Assembly: GCA_026985055.1 (NCBI GenBank)
Contig: JALSQZ010000073.1
Coordinates: forward strand, 1 to 64,000
Length of the DNA: 64,000 nucleotides
Source of the DNA: Sedimenticola sp.
Lineage (GTDB): Bacteria > Pseudomonadota > Gammaproteobacteria > Chromatiales > Chromatiaceae
Direction: 5' to 3'
Under the pieces are notes generated by a model. It ran no database searches. It saw only the letters and a list, made by a program, of their open reading frames with translations, and was not told where the DNA came from. Below are positions 25,557 through 34,232 of this stretch, piece by piece. Both the position numbers and the translations under genes were made by a program. Every line of letters begins with the position of its first letter. Position 1 is the stretch's first letter.

Positions 25557-27221
25557 TTACCATGGGCGGGGTTCCCGCAGGGGGACAGAGCGGGTGCTGA
25601 TGGCGCGCTGTTCTTCCAGCAGGAACTGGTTGCGCAGCAGATAAGCGGGATTGCCTTCTGCCTGCTGCAGCCATTGTTCCATGAGCCCCATGGCGCCATT
25701 GCCCGCCTTGTCGGCCTCGGCGCCCTGCATTTCCTGTTCCTTATCATTGTTCCTGGTGGATTCTTCGTCTGGCTGATTGCCTTGCTGGTCGAATTTCTCC
25801 ACCGCGCCTTGTTCCCTGCCCGCGTCTTGCGCATCGAAAGTTTCGCTTTCTTTTGCTGCGGGTCCAGGACGGTGTGAGGGCGGAGGCTGCTCACCGGGAG
25901 GCGGGGGAGCAGGGCGCTGATCGTTGTCTCCAGCAGGTTGACCGGCCTTTGATTCCTTTCCGGCTTTTTCCTCCTGGCCCTGATCCTGGTCGCCTGTTTG
26001 CTCCTTGTCTGCATCATTGCCGGCTGGTTCCGATTGGGCAGATTGTTCTTCAGATTGCTTTCCCTGATCGTTTTGGTCTCCCGCCTGCTGGTCTTTGCCG
26101 GTTTGTTGTTCTTCGCGTTTTTCTTCGAGGCCAGTCTGATCCTGCTGGTCGGATTCCTGCTTGCCGTTGTCATTCTGTCGTTGATCCTGCTTCTTCTCAC
26201 CGGTGGACTGCTGATGGTTTTCCGTCGGTTCCTGGTCGCCATTCCCGGATTCTTTCTTTTGCTGTTCTCCAGAAGTGTTTTCCCGCTCGTTGGCGTCCTG
26301 TTCTCCGGAGTTCTGCTGATCTTGTGATGATTGTTGCGATTCTGATTCCTGGTTTCCGGAAGACTGTTGCTGCTCGGACTCCTGATCGCCGGAAGACTGT
26401 TGCTGCTCGGACTCCTGATTGCCGGAGGATTGTTGCTGTTCAGATTCCTGGTTTCCGGAAGACTGTTGCTGCTCGGACTCCTGATCGCCGGAGGATTGTT
26501 GCTGTTCGGATTCCTGGTTTCCGGAAGATTGTTGCTGCTCGGACTCCTGATCGCCGGAGGATTGTTGCTGTTCGGATTCCTGGTTTCCGGAAGACTGTTG
26601 CTGCTCGGACTCCTGATTGCCGGAGGATTGTTGCTGTTCGGATTCCTGGTTCCCGGAGGATTGCTGCTGCTCGGACTCCTGATCGCCGGAAGACTGTTGC
26701 TGTTCGGATTCCTTGTCCCCGGAAGACTGCTGCTCTTCTTTCTGCTGTTCGGATTGCTGCTGTTTGTTCTGTTGTTGCTTTTCCTTTTCTTTTTGCTGCT
26801 CTTTTTCAGCTTCCTTTTTCTTGCGTTGTTGCTCCGCCTCGGCAGCGAGGGCGGTGACCAGGGACAGGTTGTAGCGGGCGTCGGCATGTTCGGGCTGGTT
26901 TTTCAGAACCTGTCGGTAGGCGTCCGCGGCCTCCTGCAGACGGTTCAACTGAAACAGGCTGTTACCCAGGTTGTACAGGGCTTCGTCACGAAGCTCCCGG
27001 TTCTTTACCGATGTGAAACGTTGTGCTGCTTCTTCATACCGGCCGGCCCGGTACAGAGCCACGCCCTGGCGGAAGGCGTCGGAGTATTCCCGGGCAGCCT
27101 GCTCATAATTCCCTGCCTGGTAGTTTTCCACTGCATGCGAGTTACGGTTCTTGAACCAGTCGGCATGGGTCAGGGGCGATGTGCATAGCAGGGAAAGCAG
27201 GAATGCAGAGCGGGTTTTCAT
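25557..27221 (-). CDS. TPR protein of BatC type with a long Glu/Gln/Ser repeat region
   Basis: A 554-aa protein with a signal peptide (RSAFLLSLLCTSPLTHA) and TPR-like helices at about 28-130 (QAAREYSDAFRQGVALYRAG, EALYNLGNSLFQLNRLQEAADAY). Low-complexity Lys/Gln/Glu sequence follows, then twelve 11-residue units of QESEQQQSSG(N/D) type at 170-301. A long acidic, disordered stretch runs to about 505. The C-terminal block MEQWLQQAEGNPAYLLRNQF is typical of BatC-like proteins. It overlaps the VWA gene upstream by 4 nt and ends the operon. The expected function is as periplasmic scaffold of the Bat/MoxR complex. Confidence 0.85.
   Translation of the reverse strand: MKTRSAFLLSLLCTSPLTHADWFKNRNSHAVENYQAGNYEQAAREYSDAFRQGVALYRAGRYEEAAQRFTSVKNRELRDEALYNLGNSLFQLNRLQEAADAYRQVLKNQPEHADARYNLSLVTALAAEAEQQRKKKEAEKEQQKEKEKQQQNKQQQSEQQKEEQQSSGDKESEQQQSSGDQESEQQQSSGNQESEQQQSSGNQESEQQQSSGNQESEQQQSSGDQESEQQQSSGNQESEQQQSSGDQESEQQQSSGNQESEQQQSSGNQESEQQQSSGDQESEQQQSSGNQESESQQSSQDQQNSGEQDANERENTSGEQQKKESGNGDQEPTENHQQSTGEKKQDQRQNDNGKQESDQQDQTGLEEKREEQQTGKDQQAGDQNDQGKQSEEQSAQSEPAGNDADKEQTGDQDQGQEEKAGKESKAGQPAGDNDQRPAPPPPGEQPPPSHRPGPAAKESETFDAQDAGREQGAVEKFDQQGNQPDEESTRNNDKEQEMQGAEADKAGNGAMGLMEQWLQQAEGNPAYLLRNQFLLEEQRAISTRSVPLREPRPW
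26319..26714 (-). repeat. 33-bp coding tandem repeat, twelve units
   Basis: Units of 33 bp encode 11 residues in frame. Eleven are perfect ESEQQQSSG units at the protein level and the twelfth (ESESQQSSQ) has diverged. Position 11 alternates between Asn and Asp. The DNA units are nearly identical (for example GGAAGACTGTTGCTGC versus GGAGGATTGTTGCTGT), pointing to recent expansion by slippage or unequal exchange. Changes in copy number would keep the frame. Confidence 0.9.
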
Positions 27222-28231
27222 GACAGCCTCCGGGAAAAACGGTTGCTGCGTCCAAACAGGTACAGTACGAGGAAGATCACGGGAATCAAAAACAGATAGA
27301 AACGCTCATTCCATACACGAGTGGGCATTTCCCTGAGCTGTTGTTGCTCGGCATCCGCCAGAATCCTGTTCAGCAGTTTGCGGGTGTCGTTTTCCTGATA
27401 GCCGGCCAGCTGATACAAACCATCACCCCGGCTGGCCAGGGTCTTGAGTTGAGCTTCGTTCAGACGGGATATCGGGGTGCGCAGGCCCCGTGATACATAG
27501 CGTTCGGGTACCAGACCGCCGCCATCCGTGCCCAGTGCCAGGATGTGCAAGTGGATATTCTGTTCACGCAGCTGATCGACTTTTTGCGACAGACCGGGCT
27601 CGTCGAAATCACCATCCGTAATCAGCAGGATATGCCGGGCCAGGTTTTTGTTGTCTCCTTGCAGCAGCAGGACGGCCTTGTCCAGCGCATTGCCCAGGCG
27701 GCTGCCGGACAATTTCACCAGATCGGTAGACAGACTGGGCAAGGTGCGTTTCAGGGTTTGCATGTCCTCGGTGAGGGGAGAAACCACATGAGCCACGGTG
27801 GCAAACGCGACCAGGCCGATTCGCAGTCCCTGATTCAGGCGCAACAGATCCTGTATCTCCTGTTTGGCCCGCGCCAGACGGGAAGGGCGTACGTCCCTGA
27901 TGTTCATGGATGCGGAAATGTCCAGCAATACCACCAGCTCGGCTGCGGGCCGAAAAGCGGAGATACGCTCATAGTCCCAGCGCGGGCCGGCCATGGCCAG
28001 CACCATGAGCATCCAGGTCAGACCCCAGATGGCCAGCACCGGGCTGCTGTTCGGCGATCTGCCGCGTACTTCGCCGGTAAGCCAGGGCAGCAGATGTTCG
28101 TCCGCATACAGGCTTTCCCGGCCCCGTTGCCTTGAAGTGCGGCTGTAGCGCAGCCAAAGCCATATCAGGGGAATGGCCAGCAGCGCCAGCAGCCACAGAG
28201 GTTGGGCGAAATGAAAGCCGCCGTCAGGCAT
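27218..28231 (-). CDS. VWA-domain membrane protein (BatB-like)
   Basis: A 337-aa inner-membrane protein. Two N-terminal hydrophobic segments (PLWLLALLAIPLIWLWL; VLAIWGLTWMLMVLAMAG) are followed by a von Willebrand A domain with the metal-site motif VLLDISASM near residue 98-106. The later site residues (LITDGDFD) are also present. A C-terminal membrane helix (FYLFLIPVIFLVLYLFG) is followed by a basic tail. It overlaps both neighbours. It probably assembles with the preceding VWA protein and the TPR protein. Confidence 0.88.
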   Translation of the reverse strand: MPDGGFHFAQPLWLLALLAIPLIWLWLRYSRTSRQRGRESLYADEHLLPWLTGEVRGRSPNSSPVLAIWGLTWMLMVLAMAGPRWDYERISAFRPAAELVVLLDISASMNIRDVRPSRLARAKQEIQDLLRLNQGLRIGLVAFATVAHVVSPLTEDMQTLKRTLPSLSTDLVKLSGSRLGNALDKAVLLLQGDNKNLARHILLITDGDFDEPGLSQKVDQLREQNIHLHILALGTDGGGLVPERYVSRGLRTPISRLNEAQLKTLASRGDGLYQLAGYQENDTRKLLNRILADAEQQQLREMPTRVWNERFYLFLIPVIFLVLYLFGRSNRFSRRLS

Positions 28232-29261
28232 GTCTGTCTCCGGCCAGGGTTCTCAGACGTGCTCCGGGGAACAGCCCCAGCAACAACAGCGCCAGCATGG
28301 CCAGTCCCAGGGGCCAGCGATACAGCGGGCGAGGCACATATACGGTGCGTGATTCGGCATGGGTCTTTTCCAGCTCGTTGATGCGTGCGGAAATCTTTTC
28401 CAGGGCATCTGCATCGTTGGCGCGGAAGTAGGCTCCTCCGGTTTCTTCAGCGATCTGGCGCATGAGGCTTTCATCGAAGCCCAGATCCGTGCGCGTTACC
28501 AGTCGGCCTTCCTCGACGATGGGTACTTCCTTGCGGTGGCTGCCCACGCCGATGGTGTAGATACGTATCCCTTCTGTTGCCGCGAGTCTGGCGGCGTCCA
28601 GGGGCGGAATGGTGCCGGCGGTATTTTCCCCATCGGCCACCAGTATGAGTACCCGGGATCCCGGTGGGCGTTCGCGCAGTTTCCGGATTCCCAGCCCAAT
28701 GGCATCGCCCATGGCGGTGCCGTCACCGGCGATGCGCGGCACCAGATTGTCCAGCAGTTCCCTGACCGCCTGGCGGTCCAGTGTGAGAGGGGAGAGCACG
28801 AATGCCTGGTTGCCAAAGATGATCAATCCCACCCGGTCATTTTTGCGCTGCTCCAGGAAGCGGCCCATGACGCCTTTTACCACTTGAATTCGGCTTACCT
28901 GCTGTCCTTGCACGCTGAAATCCAGGGCTTCCATGGAGTGCGAGGCATCCACGGCCAACAGCAGATCATAGCCCTGGATGCGTTCCTGGGTGTATGGCTG
29001 TAGCCATTGGGGGCGCATGAGGGCGAGTGTCAGTCCCAGCCACAGAAGCAGGACAAGCAACCGGTGCAGCCGTGTGCCGGTGCTGCCTTGCGGGCGCGAG
29101 CCGTTAAAAGCCTGTTGCAAAAGATCCAGTTGCGGATGCAGCAGGGTGATATGGCGCTGACGCTGATCCTGATCGACTTCCGCCGTAGTGCGCCGCCACA
29201 ACCATTGCGCTGCGGGGAGCAGCAACAGAAAGATCATCCAGGGCCAGTGAAACTGCATCAT
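28224..29261 (-). CDS. VWA-domain membrane protein (BatA-like)
   Basis: A 345-aa inner-membrane protein. N-terminal segments (WPWMIFLLLLPAAQWLW; RLLVLLLWLGLTLALM) are followed by a VWA domain with LLAVDASHSMEAL and, later, LILVADGEN. A C-terminal helix precedes a short basic tail. The ATG at 29261 overlaps the TGA of the DUF4381 gene. The frame runs upstream to 29438 but that part is inside the preceding gene. The metal site is complete, so metal-dependent ligand binding is expected. Confidence 0.88.
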   Translation of the reverse strand: MMQFHWPWMIFLLLLPAAQWLWRRTTAEVDQDQRQRHITLLHPQLDLLQQAFNGSRPQGSTGTRLHRLLVLLLWLGLTLALMRPQWLQPYTQERIQGYDLLLAVDASHSMEALDFSVQGQQVSRIQVVKGVMGRFLEQRKNDRVGLIIFGNQAFVLSPLTLDRQAVRELLDNLVPRIAGDGTAMGDAIGLGIRKLRERPPGSRVLILVADGENTAGTIPPLDAARLAATEGIRIYTIGVGSHRKEVPIVEEGRLVTRTDLGFDESLMRQIAEETGGAYFRANDADALEKISARINELEKTHAESRTVYVPRPLYRWPLGLAMLALLLLGLFPGARLRTLAGDRHA

Positions 29262-29764
29262 GATTTGAGCTGCCTGTCGTAGCGGGCCCAGCCCAGGGCG
29301 GCGTTGATGAGTTGGAGGACCTGGGCCTGCTCTACCGGAGTATGTCCGGGCGGCGCATAGGGAATCCGGGTCAGGACGCGTCCCTTTTCTTTCCAGGGAA
29401 AGCCTTCGGGATCCTGATCCTGCAACCATTGCAGCCATTTCTCATCGACCAGTCCTGCTGCCTGCTCACGCCCGAGGCGGGTGATGGCGATCCGCCGCAA
29501 CAGCTCGGAGAGTTCTCTGAGACTTTGTTCCGGTGTGAGCTGACGGGACAGCTTGCGCAGCGCGACCAGTTGGTTGCGTGCGTCCCGGTGCCAGGTGCCG
29601 GGAGGATAGGCAATCAGGTTGCGCAGTCCCCACCATGCCAGGAACAGCATCAGAATCACTAGCAGCGCCAGCAGCCACCAGCCGGCCGCAGGGGGCCACC
29701 AGGAGGCCTGATCCATGTTCAGTTCGTGAATATCACGCATACGCGCCAGCAGATCCGGATTCAC
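29258..29764 (-). CDS. DUF4381 membrane protein
   Basis: A 168-aa protein starting at a GTG (VNPDLLARMRDIHE) that overlaps the upstream TGA by 4 nt. One membrane helix (WWLLALLVILMLFLAWWGL) precedes a cytoplasmic helical domain with LSRQLTPEQSLRELSELLRR and LGREQAAGLVDEKWLQWL. This layout (short periplasmic N-terminus, PP-WWLL helix, helical domain) is DUF4381. It is regularly found in MoxR/DUF58/VWA operons; its task is unknown. Confidence 0.82.
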   Translation of the reverse strand: MNPDLLARMRDIHELNMDQASWWPPAAGWWLLALLVILMLFLAWWGLRNLIAYPPGTWHRDARNQLVALRKLSRQLTPEQSLRELSELLRRIAITRLGREQAAGLVDEKWLQWLQDQDPEGFPWKEKGRVLTRIPYAPPGHTPVEQAQVLQLINAALGWARYDRQLKS

Positions 29765-30684
29765 AGCCAGGCCCTCATGCGCATACGCCGTTCCAGGCCC
29801 TGCATCAGTGCCTTGTGTACGTCTTGATTGGTAGCCACGGGAATAACCGCGATACCCAGACCGGCGGCCATCTGCAACAGTGCCTGACGGCGTATCTCCC
29901 ATGCCTGGGTATAGGCCTCACGTCCCTGACTGCTGGAAGTGTAGATGCGCAACAGTTCGCCACGGGAATCGCGGAACAGGATTGATCCCATGTCCGGCAG
30001 TTCACGATCCGCAGGGTCATCGACGGGCACCAGAACCACGGAATGATGCTGGCAAAGCTGGGACAGGGATTTTTTCAGATCCGGCCAGCTACGGTTGAAA
30101 TCGGCGATGACAAACACCAGTCCGCCGGTCCCTATGCCGCGGCTGGCCTTGCGCAGGATGTCCGGAAGTTGTTCTTCCGCGGGGGCGCTGGCGTCCTGTG
30201 GATCCATGGTCAGTGCTCGCAGCAAGCGCCACAGGGCGCGTCTGTCCTTGGTGGCGCGGAACCACTGGTTTTCCTGATGGGCATCGGCGAACAGCAGTCC
30301 GCCAACCCGGTCGTGCTGATGGTTGGCCGCCCAGCCGAGCAGGGCGGCGGCACGCGCCGCCTGAATGGACTTGAATGTGCCCCGGGTGCCAAAATTCATG
30401 TGTGATCCCTTGTCCACGCAGAGCATTACACTGCGTTCCCGCTCTTCACGGAACACCTTGAGGTGCGGATCACCGGTGCGCGCCGTGACTTTCCAGTCCA
30501 TGTTGCGGATGTCATCCCCTTCCTGGTATTCGCGTACTTCCTCGAAATTCAGCCCCTGACCACGAAATACCGAGGCATACAGGCCGGCAAAGGAAGAGTT
30601 GACCAGATGATGGGAAGCCATGCCCAGGGCATGCGCCTGGTGGCGCAATTCCAGCAGGTCGTCCAGAACAGGCTTGAGGCTCAT
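29761..30684 (-). CDS. DUF58 domain protein
   Basis: A 307-aa protein with the DUF58 hallmark EYQEGDDIRNMDWKVTARTG at about residues 52-71, followed by a VWA-like fold (VMLCVDKGSHM). No membrane segment is present, so it is probably cytoplasmic or peripheral. DUF58 proteins accompany MoxR ATPases; a substrate-adaptor role is the usual assumption. It starts 7 nt after the moxR stop. Confidence 0.9.
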   Translation of the reverse strand: MSLKPVLDDLLELRHQAHALGMASHHLVNSSFAGLYASVFRGQGLNFEEVREYQEGDDIRNMDWKVTARTGDPHLKVFREERERSVMLCVDKGSHMNFGTRGTFKSIQAARAAALLGWAANHQHDRVGGLLFADAHQENQWFRATKDRRALWRLLRALTMDPQDASAPAEEQLPDILRKASRGIGTGGLVFVIADFNRSWPDLKKSLSQLCQHHSVVLVPVDDPADRELPDMGSILFRDSRGELLRIYTSSSQGREAYTQAWEIRRQALLQMAAGLGIAVIPVATNQDVHKALMQGLERRMRMRAWL

Positions 30685-30691
30685 GAGTCTC

Positions 30692-31717
30692 TCAGGGAAT
30701 GGCGACCAGGGAAAGCAGACGCTGGATCAGATCATCCGCGGTGATCCCCTCGGCTTCAGCCTCGAAGCTGAGAAGCACCCGGTGACGCAGTATGTCCGGG
30801 GCGATTTTCTGGATATGGCCGGGCGCCACGAATTCTTCTCCATCCATCCATGCACGCACCCGGGCGCAGCGAGCCAGCGCCAGACTGGCCCGGGGCGAGG
30901 CGCCAAAACGGCACCAGCGCGCCAGTTCCTGGTCATAGGCTGCCGGGTTGCGCGTGGCCTGCACCAGATCCACGATGTACTGGTTGAGTTTGGGGTCCAT
31001 GAACACCTTGGCGGCAGCGCGGCGCATGGCAAACAGGGTTTTCTGGGGCAGGGGTGTGGGCGCGGTACTTTCCTTGTCTTGCTGACGGTTGTGATCCAGT
31101 TCCAGAATCTCCAGTTCCTCCGCATGGGATGGATAATCCACCACGACCTGCATGAGGAAGCGGTCCAGCTGGGCTTCCGGCAGCTGATATGTGCCCTCCT
31201 GTTCCACGGGGTTCTGGGTGGCCAGCACCATGAACAGTTCGGGCAGGGGATAAGTCTTCTGACCGACGGTGATTTGACGTTCGCCCATGGCTTCGAGCAG
31301 AGCGGCCTGCACCTTGGCCGGAGCCCGGTTTACTTCGTCTGCGAGCAGGATGTTGTGGAACAGGGGGCCGGGGCGAAACTCGAATTCCGCTTTTTCGTGA
31401 CGGTAGATGTCAGTGCCAACAAGATCCGAGGGTAACAGATCCGGGGTGAACTGAATCCGGTGAAAATCGCCTTCCAGCGCTTCGGAAAGCGCATTGACAG
31501 CGGTGGTCTTGGCCAGCCCGGGCATCCCTTCCACCAGCAGATGTCCGTCTGCCAGAAGACAGGTGAGCATGCCATCGATGAGGTTGTGCTGGCCGATTAC
31601 TTTTGAACTTACATGATTGCGAACGGAGTCGAGTTCCTTGGGAGTCATACTGCCTTGCTGCTTTGAGATGGTTGTAATAGTTTGATGTATTCCTTCATCC
31701 TGCGCTTTTTTGGACAT
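30692..31717 (-). CDS. MoxR-family AAA+ ATPase
   Basis: A 341-aa cytoplasmic ATPase. Walker A GMPGLAKT is at residues 64-71, Walker B is ILLADEVNRAP, and sensor 1 is VLATQNPVEQEGTYQLPEAQLDRF. The lid domain carries GASPRASLAL. It is the first gene of the six-gene operon and probably acts as a chaperone that activates or assembles partner proteins with the VWA subunits. It is divergent from tpiA, with about 155 bp between them. Confidence 0.95.
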   Translation of the reverse strand: MSKKAQDEGIHQTITTISKQQGSMTPKELDSVRNHVSSKVIGQHNLIDGMLTCLLADGHLLVEGMPGLAKTTAVNALSEALEGDFHRIQFTPDLLPSDLVGTDIYRHEKAEFEFRPGPLFHNILLADEVNRAPAKVQAALLEAMGERQITVGQKTYPLPELFMVLATQNPVEQEGTYQLPEAQLDRFLMQVVVDYPSHAEELEILELDHNRQQDKESTAPTPLPQKTLFAMRRAAAKVFMDPKLNQYIVDLVQATRNPAAYDQELARWCRFGASPRASLALARCARVRAWMDGEEFVAPGHIQKIAPDILRHRVLLSFEAEAEGITADDLIQRLLSLVAIP

Positions 31718-31781
31718 TCGTGCAACCGCTTCTTTGGATTACTGCTTCCTTGAATTACGAGTGGGAGAGCGGATTAAAAGA

Positions 31782-31809
31782 TTGAAAAATTCCCTTTACT
31801 TGGTAAACT
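31782..31809 (+). promoter_or_regulatory. Sigma70-type promoter for tpiA-secG
   Basis: TTGAAA (31782-31787) and TAAACT (31804-31809) are separated by 16 bp. The predicted start near 31816 would give a leader of about 55 nt before tpiA. Confidence 0.55.
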
Positions 31810-31872
31810 ACGCGGCTTGATTTTTCCGGAACCCCGCGAGGTCGGGTCATTCCACTTCAGGAGTTTATAAGC

Positions 31873-32628
31873 ATGCGTCAACCATTGGTGGCTGGAAACT
31901 GGAAGATGAACGGTTCGCTGGCAAGCGTAAAGGAGCTGTTGGCGGGTCTGAAAGCTGGTATTGATGGTGTCCGGAAAGCTGAAGTCGCGGTTTGTCCGCC
32001 TGCTGTTTTCATTCCTGAAGTCCAGGCTCAGCTCAATGGTACGCCCATTGCCTGGGGCGGCCAGGATCTTTCCGTACACGAATCCGGCGCATATACTGGT
32101 GAGATTGCCGGCCCCATGCTTGCCGACTTTGGCTGCAAGTATGTAATCATTGGCCACTCCGAGCGCCGCACTTATCATGGAGAGAGCGATGAGCTGGTGG
32201 CGCAGAAGTTTACCGCGGCGCGCAAGGCTGGTCTGGTGCCCCTGTTCTGTATCGGCGAGACCCAGGAGGAACGCGAGTCTGGTGTTACCGAAGAAGTAGT
32301 GGCGCGCCAGATCGACGCGGTGATCGATCATTGTGGCGTGGATATGCTGGGTGAAGGAGTAATCGCGTATGAACCTGTCTGGGCTATCGGTACCGGTCTC
32401 ACTGCCAGTCCGGAGCAGGCGCAGGAGGTGCATGCCTTTATCCGCCAGCGTGTGGCCAACAGCAGTGCCGGTGTGGCTGACAAGCTGCGTATTCTCTATG
32501 GTGGCAGCATGAAGCCGGACAATGCCGCGGAACTGCTGGCCAAGCCGGATATCGACGGAGGGCTGATTGGCGGCGCCTCACTGAAAGCCGAAGATTTTCT
32601 CGGCATCTGTACTGCAGCCAACGACTGA
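31873..32628 (+). CDS. tpiA: Triosephosphate isomerase
   Basis: A 251-aa cytoplasmic enzyme interconverting dihydroxyacetone phosphate and glyceraldehyde 3-phosphate, used in glycolysis and in carbon-fixation cycles. The catalytic residues are Asn9 and Lys11 (GNWKMNG), His95 (IIGHSERR) and Glu167 ([11 protein letters not shown]). The phosphate-binding ILYGGSMKP motif is complete. It precedes secG by 26 nt in the order common to gammaproteobacteria. Confidence 0.98.
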   Translation: MRQPLVAGNWKMNGSLASVKELLAGLKAGIDGVRKAEVAVCPPAVFIPEVQAQLNGTPIAWGGQDLSVHESGAYTGEIAGPMLADFGCKYVIIGHSERRTYHGESDELVAQKFTAARKAGLVPLFCIGETQEERESGVTEEVVARQIDAVIDHCGVDMLGEGVIAYEPVWAIGTGLTASPEQAQEVHAFIRQRVANSSAGVADKLRILYGGSMKPDNAAELLAKPDIDGGLIGGASLKAEDFLGICTAAND

Positions 32629-32654
32629 CGTTAAGTAAGAGAGAAAAAAAGCAA

Positions 32655-33101
32655 ATGCATACGATTCTGGTAATGGTTCATCTGTTTCTGTCCATCGGGC
32701 TCATTGGCCTGATACTGATTCAGCATGGCAAGGGCGCGGATGCCGGCGCCGCTTTCGGCAGCGGAGCTTCCGCCACGGTGTTTGGCGCGCGCGGGTCGGC
32801 CAATTTTCTCAGCCGCACCACGGGCATTCTGGCCCTGCTGTTCTTCATTACCAGCCTGGCGTTGGCCTGGATGGCGTTGAACACCGCGCGGGATTCCGGT
32901 CTCATGGTGGACGTGCCCGCGGAACAGGCGGCCGAGATTCCTCCGGCCCGAACGGATCTTCCGGTGGCTCCGGCCACTGGTGGTGAGGTGCCCGTCGTGC
33001 CCGAGGATAATGTCCAGGCCGACGCGGTTCCCGCCGTGGAAACGCCGACGCCCGCCGCAAGCCAGGAAGGGGCGGCGGAACCCGCGAAGCCTGCTGAGTA
33101 A
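32655..33101 (+). CDS. secG: Protein translocase subunit SecG
   Basis: A 148-aa inner-membrane protein. Two helices (ILVMVHLFLSIGLIGLILI; GILALLFFITSLALAWMAL) flank the conserved loop with GKGADAGAAFGSGAS. The C-terminus, from about residue 85, is a long Ala/Pro/Glu/Val-rich tail, so the protein is longer than E. coli SecG (110 aa). It is followed closely by tRNA-Leu. Confidence 0.95.
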   Translation: MHTILVMVHLFLSIGLIGLILIQHGKGADAGAAFGSGASATVFGARGSANFLSRTTGILALLFFITSLALAWMALNTARDSGLMVDVPAEQAAEIPPARTDLPVAPATGGEVPVVPEDNVQADAVPAVETPTPAASQEGAAEPAKPAE

Positions 33102-33122
33102 CACTGGCGACAACAACTTTAT

Positions 33123-33207
33123 GCCGAAGTGGTGGAATTGGTAGACACGCTATCTTGAGGGGGTAGTGGCGCAAGCCGTGCCGGTTCAAGTCCGGCCTTC
33201 GGCACCA
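33123..33207 (+). tRNA. tRNA-Leu (anticodon GAG)
   Basis: An 85-nt class II tRNA with encoded CCA. The acceptor arm GCCGAAG pairs with CTTCGGC; the anticodon loop CTTGAGG reads GAG. A variable arm is present, as leucine tRNAs need, and the T-loop is GGTTCAAGTCC. It lies between secG and nuoA, a conserved arrangement. Confidence 0.97.
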
Positions 33208-33213
33208 TCTTTG

Positions 33214-33247
33214 AACAGTATCCGGGAAACTGGATACTGTTTTTTTA
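33214..33247 (+). terminator. Rho-independent terminator after tRNA-Leu
   Basis: AACAGTATCC-gggaaact-GGATACTGTT is a 10-bp stem immediately followed by a T-run. It separates the tpiA-secG-tRNA unit from nuo. Confidence 0.9.
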
Positions 33248-33307
33248 TGCCTGCAATAAGGTGATTATTTCTCCTGTAAAAACAGTTGTTTATGAAAATT
33301 CATAAAT

Positions 33308-33336
33308 TTGACCTCAAGTGCGTGCTGAAATAAACT
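33308..33336 (+). promoter_or_regulatory. Sigma70-type promoter of the nuo operon
   Basis: TTGACC (33308-33313) and TAAACT (33331-33336) have the optimal 17-bp spacing, with AT-rich sequence upstream. A predicted start near 33343 supports the nuoA start at 33385 rather than the GTG at 33349. Confidence 0.65.
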
Positions 33337-33384
33337 AGCGGTTGATGTGTGACAAGTAGAATAACACCAGGGGGCTGCTTCCAA

Positions 33385-33741
33385 GTGCTGGAAAACTATT
33401 TGCCAATTCTGATATTCATCGTCATCGGCCTGTTTGTCGGCATCGCCGCCATGGGTGCTGGTTTCATTCTTTCTCCCCGCAATCCTGACGAAGAAAAAGG
33501 CTCCCGCTATGAATGCGGTTTTGAAGCCTTCGAGGATGCGCGCATGAAATTCGATGTGCGCTTTTATCTGGTGGCCATTCTCTTCATTCTTTTCGATCTG
33601 GAGATTGCCTTCTTCTTCCCCTGGGCCGTGGTGCTGGATCAGATCGGGCCCACAGGGTTCTGGGCGATGATGATTTTTCTCGGCATCCTGGTGATCGGCT
33701 TCATCTATGAGTGGAAGAAAGGAGCGCTGGAATGGGAATAG
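33385..33741 (+). CDS. nuoA: NADH-quinone oxidoreductase subunit A
   Basis: A 118-aa membrane subunit of complex I with three helices. The conserved loop ends ...[31 protein letters not shown], with the Cys-Gly-Phe-Glu motif. The start GTG at 33385 has AGGGGG 11 nt before it; an in-frame GTG at 33349 would add 12 residues but would leave almost no leader. The stop overlaps the nuoB start. Confidence 0.93.
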   Translation: MLENYLPILIFIVIGLFVGIAAMGAGFILSPRNPDEEKGSRYECGFEAFEDARMKFDVRFYLVAILFILFDLEIAFFFPWAVVLDQIGPTGFWAMMIFLGILVIGFIYEWKKGALEWE

Positions 33742-34232
33742 AAGGCGTATTCGAGGAAGGTTTTGTTACCACCTCCCTGGACACGGTAATCAACTGGGCG
33801 CGTACCGGCTCCATGTGGCCCATGACCTTCGGTCTGGCCTGCTGCGCGGTGGAAATGATGCAGGCAGGCGCGTCGCGTTATGATCTGGATCGTTTCGGCA
33901 TCATCTTTCGTCCCAGCCCCCGCCAATCCGATGTGATGATCGTTGCCGGCACCCTGGTGAACAAGATGGCGCCGGCTCTGCGCAAGGTCTATGACCAGAT
34001 GCCTGATCCCAAATGGGTCATTTCCATGGGTTCCTGCGCCAATGGCGGAGGTTATTACCACTATTCCTATTCCGTGGTGCGTGGCTGTGACCGGGTCGTG
34101 CCCGTGGATGTCTATGTGCCTGGCTGTCCGCCCACGGCGGAAGCACTGTTGTACGGCATCGTACAGTTGCAGAACAAGATCAAGCGCACCAATACCATTG
34201 CGCGCACCGAGCCGGTTGAGGAAAACGCATGA
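33732..34232 (+). CDS. nuoB: NADH-quinone oxidoreductase subunit B
   Basis: A 166-aa peripheral subunit holding cluster N2, the final electron donor to quinone. The ligands are the tandem Cys37-Cys38 ([10 protein letters not shown]), Cys102 (MGSCANGGG) and Cys132 (YVPGCPP). The ATG at 33732 has AAGGAG 8 nt upstream. It overlaps nuoA by 10 nt and nuoC by 4 nt. Confidence 0.97.
   Translation: MGIEGVFEEGFVTTSLDTVINWARTGSMWPMTFGLACCAVEMMQAGASRYDLDRFGIIFRPSPRQSDVMIVAGTLVNKMAPALRKVYDQMPDPKWVISMGSCANGGGYYHYSYSVVRGCDRVVPVDVYVPGCPPTAEALLYGIVQLQNKIKRTNTIARTEPVEENA

Noticed and set aside
26319..26714. CRISPR-like periodicity of 33 bp
   Set aside because: Units abut directly with no unique spacers and encode a continuous in-frame peptide.
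25421..26887. Long open frames in and opposite the BatC-type gene (minus strand 25421-26887; plus strand 25853-26857 and 26367-27188)
   Set aside because: They arise because the 33-bp repeat lacks stops in several frames. Their products are low-complexity mirrors of the repeat, while the chosen frame has a signal peptide, TPR helices and a BatC-like end.
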